Shown: positions 12,201-25,008, numbered from the stretch's first letter. The stretch is 64,000 bases of DNA from Limnoperna fortunei (GCA_944474755.1 OX104112.1:89665756-89729755); one strand, 5' to 3'. Numbers and translations are program-made. Notes: generated by a model not told the origin, from the letters alone.

Positions 12201-13362
12201 GTATGCTAAGATGGCTTGTGTTGACAAAACAGACCAGTATGTAAACATAATCGTCATTGTGATTCCCAAAAACAAATTGAAACATAACCTGTGATACCAA
12301 CTTATAAAGATTGTGTCTCAGTAATTGCCCAAGACTGTTAGTAACGATGACCTGTCATTGTGATTGCCTAGAAAATTTGTAAATAAGACTTTGTTAGTGT
12401 GACTGTCCAGAGCAGTCTGTAAAAATGACATGTCAGTGTGATTTCCCAGACCAGTATATGGAAATGACAAGTATGTGTGATAACTAAGAGCAGAATATAA
12501 GACAGACATGTCTTTCTGATCGCCCAGAACAGTATGTAGAAACAAGATGTTATTGTGATGGCCCATTTCTAGTATGTAGAAATGACATGTCTGTGTGATT
12601 GCCCAGACCAGCATGTTGAAAAGACATTCAATTGTAATGGCCCAGTCCAGTATGTTGAAAAGACATTCAATTGTAAAGGCCCAGTCCAGTATGTTAAAAA
12701 GACATTCCATTGTAATGGCCCAGTCCAGTATGTAAGAACAACACATCATTATAATGACCCAGACAGAAATGACAGTCATTGTAATTACCCAGACCAGTTT
12801 GTAGGAAGAACATGTCAATGTAATGGACCAGACCAGTACGTAGGCATGCCATGTTATTGTGATGGCCCAGACCAGTATATTAATGGCATGTTATTGCAAT
12901 TGATATTCCTGTATACAGAAATGGCAGGCCATTGTGATGGCCCATACCAGTATGTAGAAATGATATGTCAGTGTGATTGCCCAGACCAGTCTGTATAATT
13001 GATATGTCAGTGTAAATATCCAGACCAGTATGTAGAAATGTCGTGACATGACAATCCATTCTTAGAAATGACATGTCAGTGTGATGGCCCAGACCAGTCG
13101 AGACACAAATGACTTGTCAGTGTGATTGCTCAGATCAGTATGTAAAAATGACTTGTCAGTGTGATTGCCCAGACCAGTATGTAGAACTGAGATATCAGTG
13201 TGATTGCCCAGACCAGTATGTATGTCATGTCAGTGCAATTGTCTAGATCAGTATGTAAAAATGACTTTTCAGTGTGGTTGTCCAGACCAGTATGTAGAAT
13301 TGAGATATTAGAGCGATTGCCCAGACCAGTATGGACAAATGTAAGTGTGATCATGGCGACCA
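12201..13362. repeat. Diverged ~39-bp monomers of the same satellite
   Basis: Repeats of about 39 bp around CCCAGACCAGTATGTA and ATGACATGTCAGTGTGAT. Copies differ much more from each other than those at 9.6-12 kb. They look like the older single-monomer form from which the 75- and 147-bp units arose. Confidence 0.85.
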
Positions 13363-14527
13363 AGGTTTTTCAACCAAAGAATCAGCCAGCAAGGCACCTT
13401 TTTATGGTTTTCTATCATGAAATGTATTTTATTGTTCCAGGATACAAAAAGACAGTATCTGTACACTCTAGGAAAATATATTGTCATCTGTTTGATTTAA
13501 CTTTCAAATGACCGATTGATAAAAGGAATGCATAATATCTTATTTCTTATTTCTCTGGTTTTGATTTGAATATAGAAGAAATGCGTGTTGTGTAATGTTT
13601 TTAAGGCTAAAACATTCAATACTCAAATTGTTTTGAGTGTAATACAAAAAAGTTTGATTATTATTAGTGGTTTTCTACCAAATGCTACAAAGTAACAATA
13701 CTGAACTAACATAACCAAAATTCAATAACTGTTACCATAAGACTTTATTTCAATTCAATTTTGTGTAATCAGGAAACATGTTCATAATGCAAGTATTAAA
13801 GTTCCGTTAAGAGTGACTTTATAAACTGTAGGTTAGTAGTTTTCAGTATTTTTTTTTGAATGAGAATAACGACACTTTCAGCAATTTTATGGAGTTCAGT
13901 TTTTTTAGGAGGGGAAGCCAAAGTACCCAGAGAGTGGTAGCTGGATATAGGTGGTGCAGGGGGTTGTCATGCTCTAATTTGGGAGAACTGGCTTCAGACC
14001 ATAGTGGATGACAAATTTGGACAGTGCCATGGTTCATGCATAATAAAAATCATTATGGAGAATAATATGCTCATTGATCTATGGCATCCATCACTACCCA
14101 TACATGTACCGGTATGTTTCCAGTGGCATTCAAAATTTTCTGCCCATTTCATATCTACATTAAGTTATAGATTGTTAGCTGGTTCTTGTCTTGAATATAG
14201 CTGAAATAATGATTGCTGTACAAAAAATCAAATACTGTATATATTCCTTAAATTAATGTATATGTTTCAAAAATAAAACAATTACTCACAACAAAACAAA
14301 ACCACATGTCTTTTTACACCTGATACCAAAATTTTCTAATTAACACTTACGTAGGAAAGTTCCATCTGAGGTGGGATTGCCAAATAAATTGCCTTGAACA
14401 TTGTTATTTATTATTTACAGAATATTCCTATATATATTTTTATATATTTCTCAAACGTTCAAAAATATTTAATTTGATTACTTAAATAAAAAAAAAGAAT
14501 CTTGGAGATTAAAAGTTTAATTCAGGA
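13363..14527. other. Intergenic stretch between satellites
   Basis: No gene seen. A worn SINE fragment lies at about 13848-13935 (CACTTTCAGCAATTTTATGG and GGAGGGGAAGCCAAAGTAC). The rest is AT-rich without recognisable content. Confidence 0.6.
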
Positions 14528-14539
14528 TAGTCCCATGGC

Positions 14540-14814
14540 TTTTTTTTTGTTTTTTTGTTTGAATGGTGTTTAACGCCACTTTCAGCAATTTTTCAGCTAT
14601 TTCATGGCGTCCAGTTTTTATTGGGGGAGGAAGCTGGAGTACCCGAAGAGAACCCCCGACCTGCGGTAGGAAAACTGGCAATCCTTGTCAATTAAGATTG
14701 GAGTCGAGTACACCCTGCCTGCAGTGAGAATCGAACCCGCAATCTCAGTGTTGACAGACCACGTGATCAATAGTAGACGAACTACCTTGACCACTCGGCC
14801 ACTGAGGCCCCCAG
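14540..14814 (-). mobile_element. Full-length tRNA-derived SINE with 12-bp target duplication
   Basis: Antisense copy: T-rich tail, body, then the tRNA-like head with B box (complement of GAATCGAACCCGC) and A box (complement of CTTGACCACTCGGCCA). It is flanked by TAGTCCCATGGC at 14528-14539 and 14815-14826, a clean target-site duplication. This is the reference copy for the family in this window. Confidence 0.92.
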
Positions 14815-14949
14815 TAGTCCCATGGCAACAATAGCTACAGGTTGCATGTCCTTTTTTGTCATCATTTGGAGTGTTTTTCTCTCACTTTTTTTCTTGACAA
14901 TAGACACTTTGCTAATTTAAGCAAATATGACAGTTAATGGTGCATTTCA

Positions 14950-16990
14950 AAATTATTTTATTATAACTATCCATGGCTATGACCCAGAGAGATGACAGAT
15001 TGCAGACGTTAGCAGTGTTTTATTATAACTATCCATGGCTATGACCCAGAGAGATGACCGATTGCAGATGTTAGCAGTGTTTTATTATAACTACCCAAGG
15101 CTGTGACCCAGAAAAATGACCTATTGGAGATGTTAGCAGTGTTTTAAAAAAATTGTCAAAATGAAATCAAATGACATGTTACAAAATAATATTTAATTGC
15201 ACTTTCATATACAAAAAAGTAATTTTAAAATCAACACTGTTGAATTGGAATTCATTTCAGCAGTGTTTTATTATAACTATCCATGGCTGTGACCCAAAAA
15301 GGTGACCGTATTGGAAATGTTAGCAGTGTTTTATTATAACTACACATGGCTGTGACCCAGAAAGGTGACCTATTGGAGATGTAAGCAGTGTTTCATTATA
15401 GCTACACATGGCTGTGACCCAGAAAGGTGACCTATTGGAGATGTAAGCAGTGTTTTATTATAGCTACACGTGGCTGTTACCAGAAAGGTGACCTATTGCA
15501 GATGTTAGCAGTGTTTTATTATAGCTAAACGTGGCTGTTACCCAGAAAGGTGACCTATTGGAGACGTTAGCAGTGTTTTATTATAGCTACACATGGCTGT
15601 GACCCAGAAAGGTGACCTATAGAAGATGTCAGCAGTTTTTTATTATAACTACTCATGGCTGTGACCCAGAAAGGTGACCTATTGGAGATTTTAGCACTGT
15701 TTTAAAAAAATTGTCAAAATGAAATCAAATGACATGTTACAAAATAATATTTAATTGCACTTTCATATACAAAAAAGTAATTTTAAAATTAACACTGTTG
15801 AATTGGAATTCATTTCAGCAGTGTTTTATTATAACTATCCATGGCTGTGACCCAAAAAGGTGCCCGTATTGGAAATGTTAGCAGTGTTTTATTATAACTA
15901 TCCATGGCTGTGACACAGAAAGGTGACCTATTGGAGATGTTAGCAGTACACATGGCTGTGACCCAGAAAGGTGACCTATTGCAGATGTTAGCAGTGTTTT
16001 ATTATAACTATCTATGGCTTTGACCCAGAAAAATGACCTATTGGAGATGTAAGCAGTGTTTTATTATAGCTTCATATGGCTGTGACCCAGAAAGGTGACC
16101 TATTGGAGATGTTAGCAGTGTTTTATTATAGCTACACATGGCTGTGACCCAGAAAGGTGACCTATTGCAGATGTAAGCAGTGTTTTATTATAAATATCTA
16201 TGGCTGTGACCCAGAAAGGTGACCTATTGGAGACGTTAGCAGTGTTTTATTATAGCTTCATATGGCTGTGACCCAGAAAGGTGACCTATTGGAGATGTAA
16301 GCAGTGTTTTATTATAGCTTCATATGGCTGTGACCCAGAAAGGTGACCTATTGGAGATGTAAGCAGTGTTTTATTATAGCTACACATGGCTGTGACCCAG
16401 AAAGGTGACCTATTGGAGATGTAAGCAGTGTTTTATTATAGCTTCATATGGCTGTGACCCAGAAAGGTGACCTATTGGAGATGTAAGCAGTGTTTTATTA
16501 TAGCTTCATATGGCTGTGACCCAGAAAGGTGACCTATTGGAGACGTTAGCAGTGTTTTATTATAGCTACACATGGCTGTGACCCAGAAAGGCGACCTATA
16601 GAAGATGTCAGCAGTTTTTTATTATAACTACTCATGGCTGTGACCCAGAAAGGTGACCTATTAGAGATGTTAGCAGTGTTTTATTATAACTACACATGGC
16701 TGTGACCCAGAAAGGTGACCTATTGGAGACATTAGCAGTGTTTTATTATAGCTACACATGGCTGTGACCCAGAAAGGTGACCTATAGAAGATGTTAGCAG
16801 TTTTTTATTATAACTACTCATGGCTGTGACCCAGAAAGGTGACCTATTGGAGATGTTAGCACTGTTTTTAAAAAATTGTCAAAATGAAATGACATGTTAC
16901 AAAATGATATTTAATTGCACTTTCATATACAAAAAAGTAATTTTAAAATCAACACTGTTGAATTGGAATTCATTTCAGTACAAGTTCGTT
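14950..16990. repeat. 62-bp satellite with interspersed ~125-bp linker
   Basis: About 27-30 copies of a 62-bp unit (GCAGTGTTTTATTATA, CATGGCTGTGACCCAGAAAG, GTGACCTATTGGAGATGT). A separate module of about 125 bp (TTGTCAAAATGAAAT ... GAATTGGAATTCATTTCAG) occurs three times, at about 15143-15266, 15700-15824 and 16866-16980; the last one ends the array. The array lies just beyond the 3' end of BUD13. Confidence 0.93.
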
Positions 16991-16994
16991 TATT
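16989..16994 (-). terminator. Possible BUD13 polyadenylation signal
   Basis: AATAAA on the minus strand, about 260 bases past the BUD13 stop codon and at the edge of the 62-bp satellite. Suggestive only. Confidence 0.35.
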
Positions 16995-17252
16995 TGTAAT
17001 CAACAATCCTTTTACCACTCGAATTACCTTATTAGGTAATCTTCTACATTGACCCAAAGGGTTGCTGTCCTTTTATAAACTTCCCTTCTGGTTTCATTAA
17101 CAGCCGATTTAAATCTGTCATTGGGCCAGCCCAAGCTGCACAGTTCACCACTACCTCAGGGGATCAATTGCACATCAAAGATTACACAACCGATGCTCTA
17201 TCATATATCTTTTATAGTGATACATCCAAACTACAATGATTATATTGCATCA

Positions 17253-20200
17253 TCACATATCTTCCACACTCCATTTATATGCTGCTTCTGATGTGGCCTT
17301 CTGACTCGAAATACTTGCGAAGTATTTAGCCTCAAATCCATTAGATCTGTTAACACCATCCCACCGATAACCAGGCATTATATTGAATCTGTTTGGTGGT
17401 GGTGGCGGTCCTTTATACTTAGGTAACTCTATCAAAATATAAAATTCAGAAATTCATAGTAGTTGTTATAATGACATTAAGATTGTTATATACATACATG
17501 TACATACATTTATATTACAGGTACACTTTTTAACATTATTTGAAAAAGAAACTTTTTTAACAATTCCTCTTCAACACTCCAACTGACCATACAACATTCC
17601 ACTAAAACTTGGGATAGCGCTCGTCCTTAGGAAAAAAATATAAACACCTGAATGAGGAATTCATTGAAAAAATCCTTTCGAAATCAGATACAAAATTAAA
17701 ACATCTGATTCGGCTTTCCAAGAACTTAATATGTCTGCAGCAAGTCAACACAGAAAATAATATTCATTGGAAGTCATGTAAGTTTAAATAAAATTTAGGG
17801 TTTGCATGCTACTTCAGCAAAACTATACTGATAGGCAAACCACATAAAACTAAAACTCTTTAATTTCATGCAAAGACTTATTAAATTGAACAGGATGATA
17901 AAAGATAGCAACAAATTAGAAAACAAGTGGAAACTATGGCCAGGATAAATGGATGAAAAATAAAAATTCATATTGAAAAGTGTTCACAAAAAGTCTTCCT
18001 GCATGTGTATTGTCCACATTTATCTGTGATTTGCCAATGTCTGAATACCACTATTGATTACAAAATAAATTTTAAAAACTGATCATCAATTACTGAATGT
18101 TGAAATTAAAGATCAAAAATATGTCTTGCTTTAAAATATATACAAACCAGATATAGATTAAAATATAAAATCCACCCTTAAATTTTTTTTTGCTGCTTTT
18201 TAAACATTTTTGGACAATTTTTAAATTGAAAGACAGATAATAAGTACCAATACAATAAATCTCAAAACACCATTATGGAGACTTTATAAGAAATCCAACC
18301 TTTAACTTTTTTTCCATCTTTGGGTTTCTTATTCTTCAAAAATTTTAACATGGGATCTTCTGCCCTGGTCATGTCTTTAAGTTGTTTATCAAGATCATCG
18401 TCATCTTTAAATCTGGCAAATGGTTTAGAGGCTTCATGGAGGTGATCCTCTATGTTTTTCTGTTGTTGTTCTTGCTGCTTCATTCTGAAATATAGGATAT
18501 ATCAATCTGTGATCAACACTATAAAATATGTCCATATGTGTATTATAATTCTGACTATTGGGTCCTACAATGTTTTCAAGCTTTTGTAAAAATAAAGTTA
18601 AAGAGTATCTACATTCTTCCCTACATTGGAGCTTCTTCTTCGAAAGCTTTGATCCTGGTCCAACCTAACAGATCTTTTTCATGGGAAATGTTTTTAAACC
18701 AGAGGCTCTCAAGAACCTGTATCTCTCACCTGACCTAGGCAATTAAGATGGCATTTACCTGATGTTAAACTAAGTCCTGTAATTTTAAATAAACTTTTAA
18801 GAAGACCATCCAAACAATATTGCTAGTAATATTTGTTTCTATTGGCTAAATGGTTTCAGAGAAGAAGCCTATTAAAACTTTTTCCAACAGGGTCTGATGT
18901 TAATTCAACTCCAGTGATGGTGGCTATTTTGACTTCCAGTTGGGAACATAAACTTTAAAGAAGACCATCCTAACAATATTGCTAGTAAGTTTTGTTTCCA
19001 TTGGTTAACCGGTTTCCGAGAAGAAGCCTTTTAAAAACTTTGACCTTGGGTCCTATGATAAGATAAGTCTTGGACAAATAATCGTACCCTCGCTTTTTTT
19101 TTGTTTGGCGAGTGTAATTTAGTCCCATTACTTATAACATAATGGGAGTGAATCACTCCAGCACTTTGATGTCCAAAAGAAGTTGCATATATAATCCACC
19201 GTGGTCAATCTTGATATCTGTCAACAGTGTCACCAATTTTTTTCTGGTTTCTTGTTCAAGATCGATCATTATTGAAACGTAATGATAGTTATTGCCGTTT
19301 TTATGACCTGCTGTGTGTTGTGTATTAACTGACATTCATGTCTCTGTTTAATTACATTGACTACATCAATGAGAACCCAAAACTGAATGGCATGTTGCAT
19401 CTTGGGTAGGTATATGTAAATTACTGGATTCGTATAATACTACCGAATGGTTGTAACTGTATGAAAATTACCACAATTATACTAAAATTAGGTCACATTA
19501 ACCATATACAGAAAAATGATCAACATAGCATTTTCCACGTGCATCTTCAAAGACGAAAAAAAGCCATTTCTTCAGTTAAGATCGTTTCCTGTTAGTTTCG
19601 CAATGTCTGAAGCTTAAATAACGTAAAAAAGATGAATATTATGTTTGAAATTTGTATAAATAGACCACAGTTAGAAATTTTTATGTGCTACATTATGATC
19701 ATCCAATGAACATTATGGCCAAGTTTGGTTTTAAATGGCCAAGTTGTATTGGAGATGAAGATTAAAAGGAAAAAAGTTTACAGACGCTGTACTCAAAGTG
19801 ATAAAAACTTTACAGATGCTGCCGCTGCAGCAGCTGGATGCAAAGTGAAGACAATAGCTCAAATCACCCTTTGGTTCAGTTGAGCTAAAATGGAAAAAAT
19901 AATTTAAGATAGTAACATGTGCATACTTAACGGCCAGTAATTTTTTGCTACAATATCACTGAACCAACAAAAGATTTTAAGTTGCTACCCTTTTCCCCAT
20001 TTCTGATATTTTTCAGCCTTTTGTTTTTCTTTTTCTAATTGTTCCGCATCCTTTTCTGCTTCTTCTTCAATATTTCTTCTTTTTCCTGTCTTTTTGTCTC
20101 TAAACACTGTAACTGCATCTTTGCCCAATGCATCACTGCTTATCTACAACAAAAAATACAATTACTTAAATTCTAATCCATTACAATAACTTAAAATTTT

Positions 20201-23200
20201 TAATTATTTCCTAGAAATATTAACAACGTCTGGAACTCCATTTTATACTAGATAGTTGTTCTAAGTTGCTGACTTAATGGTATAATAAAAATTGGTTACC
20301 AAATCTATAACAAACAACACATTCCTATACATACAGCCCATATATTAAAAAGCCGTTGATAGCCATTAGTTGGAGAGTTAAAAACAAACTGTATTACAAT
20401 GCAAACAAATGGTTAAAAAAAAGAGTGAAATTGCATCCTCCAAATAAAATGTCATCGAAGATACTAAGGTTATACAAAATTGCCCTACTTAAGGTATCCG
20501 ACCCATAATTGAAGTTACCGTTTAACTTTATTTGAAGACCAAAAAATACAGCTTTATTAAATAAATGTAATGCTAATTAATGAAACAAATAAAAAATATT
20601 GTTTTACTTTGAGTCAATGTTAACATTTTTGAGCAAAAAATTTAGTTACTTAAATAGTATTTCCGATGTTTGCCGAACTTTACCGATGTCTGTTCAATTG
20701 AAAACCAATGGACATTCGGGACACCAAATATGATCACGTGGACAATTATGGTCCAGATACCTTAACAAAACCACTATAGTATAAAATGGTGTATATTTTT
20801 TACAATGCCCATGTTTTCAATTATTTAACTGTTCTTCTTTTATTTGAAATATGAAGTTTTATTTTAACGTAAAGACAAAACAACAAACCACAAATAAAGC
20901 ATTATCATATTGTTCATGTATTGATAAATTTCTGACAATAAAATTTATTATTTAAAAAAATATATATTTTTATACGTAGCATTATTGGAATTTTTAACAA
21001 TCAGTGTCTAAATTTGTATTTTCCTTTGATGTTTTAACAAATACATGTACCTAAAAAATGAAAATCTTTGATTATCCAAACTAAAGAACCACACAATCCA
21101 TAATAATCCAGTTACTTAGTTACTGCATAAAATCAAAAGTGTAATTAGACTAATGGTAATAATTAAATCAAAACAACAAAATCCCGATTATTATTATTCA
21201 AACTTTTATAAAAGTAATTGGGGCTGTTTGCTTAAAATGGGGCCCTTTTTGAAGGGGGTGATTTTACAGTAGGAGCATTTTTGTTAAAAGTGGAGGCATT
21301 TTTTTCCCATGGGGCGATTTGACCAGATCCCATGCTAAAATATTCAACAATTTATTATATTAATCTGATAGAATATATACTTTTATTCAAATTAATGAAT
21401 ATAGATAGACCTTGCTGCATGTATTCTTAATATTTACAAGTATTGTTAGCATTTTTACTTTTTGCATATGTGTAATTTTAGTTCTAAGTACATGTGTACC
21501 TTTTTAAAAGCCTCATTTTCTTTCTTTTTCAGCTTTTCAGCTTCCATTTTCATATCCTTAGCACTTGACAATCCAGCCTTTTTTCCTGATAAAGTCTTCT
21601 CCATTTTTCCCTTTGGCTGATCAGTATCTGAATCCTGTTTTCTTCTCCTCTGAGGTGATTGGTCAGATCCTGAATCTTGTCTTTTCCTTCTAGGAGGTGA
21701 TATGTCAGAGTCAGAGTTTGTTCTTTTTCTCCTTAGAGGAGACATATCTGATTTTTTACTTCTTCTAGGTGGAGATACATCCGAGTCAGAATCTAATCGT
21801 TTCCTTCTGTGTGATGAATCATCATTACTTCTCTTTTTTCTTGGTAAAGATTGGTCTGAATCTGAATTATGTCTTTGTTTTCTAGGTAATGATTGGTCTG
21901 AATCAGAATCATGCTGTCTTCTAGTTAATGACTGGTCTGAACCAGAATTGTCTCTTTGTTTTCCACGCATTGATTGGTCAGAATCTGAATCATGTCTCTG
22001 TTTTCTATTCCTAGGCAGTGATTGGTCAGAATCTGAATCATGTTTCTGTTTTCTATTCCTAGGTAGTGATTGGTCAGAATCTGAATCATGTCTCTCTTTC
22101 CTATATCTAGGTAGTGATTGGTCAGAATCTGAATCATGTCTCTCTTTCCTATTTCTAGGTAGTGACTGGTCAGAATCTGAATCATGTCTACCTTTTCTAT
22201 TTAAGAATTCATCTGAATCAGAATCATGCCTTTTTCTCCTTTTATTTCTTAAATCTGGTGACTGCACTTTTTTGTTATTTGTACTTTTATCACTGTCCAT
22301 TAGAATTGTCTTTTTATTTTTAATTATATCTTCATCTTTCATACTCTTTATTAGTGATGGATCAAACTGATCATCTGTCAAAAAATCAACTATATGTTAC
22401 CCATATACTATAGAGTATTTACTGATGTTTTAATGCATGTTATACATGATATATGAGGTCATGGTTTCCTTATTTGTAGTTTGGTCTGTCCTTTAGGTTG
22501 TTTTTTTTGAGTGGGGTTTAATGCCACTTTCAGCAAATTATCAGCTATATTGTGGGGTCCAGTTTTTTGGAGGAGGATGTGACAGGTGATACCCTGGACT
22601 TTTGGTAGGAAAACTGGCAATCCATGTCAATTTAGGTTTGTATACATCTTTAAGTAATTGGCTAAGAAAAATGCAACAAATAATTCATTAGAATAATAAT
22701 TATGATTACCCTTGCCCAAAGTTTTCCATCTACCATCACTATGTCTGTAAGATTCAAGCTGTTTTATATTTTCAGGTCTTTCATCAATGATAGCTACAAT
22801 GGTTGGGTCGTCTTCACCTAAAAATTCATCTACTGTACTGACTGGATTCTCTGGCAGCACAGATTTAATGTCTATATCATCATCAATGATCTTGGATCTA
22901 AAAAATTATCAGAAATTTGTTTCAGACACAACTAGATATCAGTGAGATGGTATCCATCTCTGTTGGCCCAGTTGACCTTGAGGTCAAGGTCAAAGGTTAC
23001 CAACCATGGTATGTGACACATCGCCTTGATATTATCTACACACATTCCAAATATCAAAAGCCTACCTCAAAAGATAAAAAAGTTACAGCCCTGACACAAT
23101 TAGTTTCGGATTGCACAATGTGGAACAAAATTGTCGTTGAAAGTTTAGCAAATTAAAAAATGTATTCCTGGATTTTTTATCTATGTTAAAAATTGTTACT

Positions 23201-24764
23201 GAATAAGGATATTGTAACAGCAATAAGAGTTATTTGTGTGTTTCCCATCCAAGACGGCAAGAGTAAAGAAAAACTTTGTACATGTATTACAGTTCCCTAC
23301 TTCAACCTGTTAGTTGATCAAATTACATTTTTAGCTTGACTGAGGGTATGAACATTATATTCATAAAAAAATTATCTTAAGACACAAATTATATATTGAT
23401 TATCTGGAAGATGATGTTCTCTAATTTTGACGTAATATTTCAACCGCTCAACCGGTGTGGAAAATATAGTTGTCTCTAGTGAATTGGTTGTTCTCAGCAG
23501 TTGATTGGTTTAAAATAATAACGTCATAATGAGAACTCATGACGTCATGAACAAAACACCTTCCATTTAACACGTAATCAAGTTATGAACGTCAAATTGG
23601 GGTTGGGAGAATTTGTACTTCATTTCGCAAATTTACTACTTTTTAAAGTTAGAGAAACAATCTTACATTAGTACTCTTGGATTATCGGATTTCTCCATCG
23701 AGATAGTTAAATTATGGAATTTTAAGTCCGAGCCTTAAATTTCCATAATTTAACTATCGAGATTGGAGAAATCCGGTAATCCACACGTACTAATGTAAGA
23801 TCCTATATTTTTATAACATCTGAAGACTGAACATGATGAAATATGCAGACTAAGACCCGCGTCACAAAATCCACTGTTTTGCTTATAGAAAACTCTGACA
23901 TCCAACGCAAAGAAAAAAAGTTGGACTGCAGAGGATTCTCGGACTACAAAAGGGGGAAGCAGATGAAAGATTTAATTTAATTAGATTAATTTATAATATA
24001 TCTACTGCTTCTACATCCTAACAAGTCAGGGCTTTTATGTCCACATGTATCCACGAAACCCTGACATACTTATCTAGGAAATTCCCGGGCTAGAAGTCAC
24101 TATTTTGATTGGCTATATCATATCCAATCAAAAGCTCACTTTCATTCACGACTTGGTTAGGGATATCCCGTTGTCCATTGTAAATAAACCAACAGATGTG
24201 TTGCATAGACCATGTGAAAATCAATGTATTTTATACAGTAGTGTTAACATTTTGTTATTACCGCGTTATTTATTTCTATTAGTTGCATTACATTTTCTTC
24301 CCACTCAAGAATAAGTAAGAATGACTACTGCCAAACACTTGCTTCTTTCAAGCGATTTCTATAGTTGATATTTTGAAGGTTGACGTCGTATGAAAATCTT
24401 CTAGCCCGGGAATTTCCTAGCTAAGGTTGTCAGAGTTTCGTGGACACATGGGGACACAGAAACCCTGACTTGTGAAGTCGATAAAAAGCTCACTAGAGCT
24501 TATGTTATTGTAAATGTTTTGCATAATCGACTATAAATAAAGCTTATTTGATTAGATTTTATTCTGCTTCTATTAAGTTGTAAATGCGAAAGTGTCAATA
24601 AAAAAATATAATACAGATAGAGATCTTTGATGTATATTAGTGAACAAAAACCTAGCATGTTTTGATGTGTTCTTAGTGATTTTTCTCTTTTTCTTTTTCT
24701 TCTCTTCAACTTCTGTAGCCGACATATAACGTTTCAAATACTCCGCTTTGCTAATTCCTGCCAT
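17253..24764 (-). CDS. BUD13: BUD13 homologue, RES complex splicing factor, complete
   Basis: Six exons in minus-strand order: 24764-24652, 22897-22710, 22374-21500, 20143-19989, 18484-18300 and 17428-17253 (stop), 564 codons, all junctions GT-AG and in frame. The start [15 protein letters not shown] matches the BUD13 amino terminus ([11 protein letters not shown] in vertebrates). Exon 2 has [19 protein letters not shown]. Exon 3 carries some 15 repeats of a [16 protein letters not shown] motif (about residues 145-345), the counterpart of the RHDTPDPSPR repeats in mammals. The conserved carboxyl domain spans exons 4-6: [19 protein letters not shown], and [20 protein letters not shown] ending in [11 protein letters not shown]13 with SNIP1/Pml1 and RBMX2/Snu17 forms the RES complex, which aids pre-mRNA splicing and retention in the nucleus. 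It is divergent from ASCC2, with 244 bp between the two start codons. Human BUD13 is of similar length. Confidence 0.97.
18780..19105. mobile_element. Possible pearl-like element in a BUD13 intron
   Basis: Two diverged tandem copies about 170 bp apart share AAGAAGACCATCC, ACAATATTGCTAGTAA and GAGAAGAAGCC, followed by a GTACCCTCGC / GGCGAGTGTA terminal hairpin. Structure matches the pearl plan; boundaries approximate. Confidence 0.5.
20493..20761. mobile_element. TTAA-flanked MITE (piggyBac-like ends)
   Basis: About 21-bp imperfect terminal inverted repeats, GGTATCCGACCCATAATTG and CAATTATGGTCCAGATACC, are each bordered by TTAA (20489-20492 and 20762-20765). TTAA duplication is the hallmark of piggyBac-type transposition. 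A diverged second copy is at about 39982-40237. It lies in a BUD13 intron. Confidence 0.75.
22498..22645 (-). mobile_element. SINE fragment, antisense
   Basis: SINE body (GGGGTTTAATGCCACTTTCA, GTAGGAAAACTGGCAATCC) without the tRNA head, in the BUD13 intron between exons 2 and 3. Confidence 0.75.
22925..23110. repeat. Dispersed repeat shared with 28225-28370
   Basis: The stretch with GATATCAGTGAGATGGTATC, TGACCTTGAGGTCAAGGTCA, TATGTGACAC and CAAATATCAAAAGCCTACCT recurs in reverse complement at 28225-28370. The copies lie in a BUD13 intron and in ASCC2 intron 1. Family not identified. Confidence 0.65.
23660..23801. mobile_element. Hairpin MITE, ~65-bp arms
   Basis: TCTTACATTAGTAC at the left pairs with GTACTAATGTAAGA at the right, and the arms continue through GGATTATCGGATTTCTCC and TAGTTAAATTATGGA with few mismatches. 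No coding capacity. In BUD13 intron 1. Confidence 0.75.
23949..23988. mobile_element. Half copy of the palindromic MITE
   Basis: AAAAGGGGGAAGC and GATGAAAGATTTAATTTAAT match one arm of the element at 27497-27607. Confidence 0.5.
24023..24478. mobile_element. Inverted-repeat element, ~455 bp
   Basis: Arms of about 80 bp: ACAAGTCAGGGC ... CCCGGGCTAGAAG at 24020-24100 against CTTCTAGCCCGGG ... CCCTGACTTGT at 24397-24472, around about 290 bp of unrecognised sequence. In BUD13 intron 1. Confidence 0.7.
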
Positions 24765-25008
24765 TTTTAAAAGGGGAAATAACTGTTACTAACACAGTAA
24801 AGCATTCATTTAATTAAGTTACAATTTTTACGCATAATACGTGAATCTCAATATTTATCAGTCAAGAAAGCTAATATTTTATAGTAATTATTAAAAAAGT
24901 AATGTTAGGAGTAGAAGAAATTAACCATCTTTCTATACAATCAGCAATCTAAAAATCAGCACTTTACTATAAACCATTTAATATGTTGGGCAATCCAAAC
25001 AAACAGAT
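24765..25008. promoter_or_regulatory. Shared BUD13/ASCC2 promoter region
   Basis: The 244 bp between the divergent start codons must contain both 5' UTRs and, unless there are upstream non-coding exons, both promoters. It is AT-rich with no CpG island and no clear TATA box at a fixed position. Inference from gene layout. Confidence 0.65.

Noticed and set aside
21702..22370. 222-codon plus-strand frame rich in SESESCL
   Set aside because: Antisense shadow of the BUD13 repeat exon, whose minus-strand reading matches a known family.
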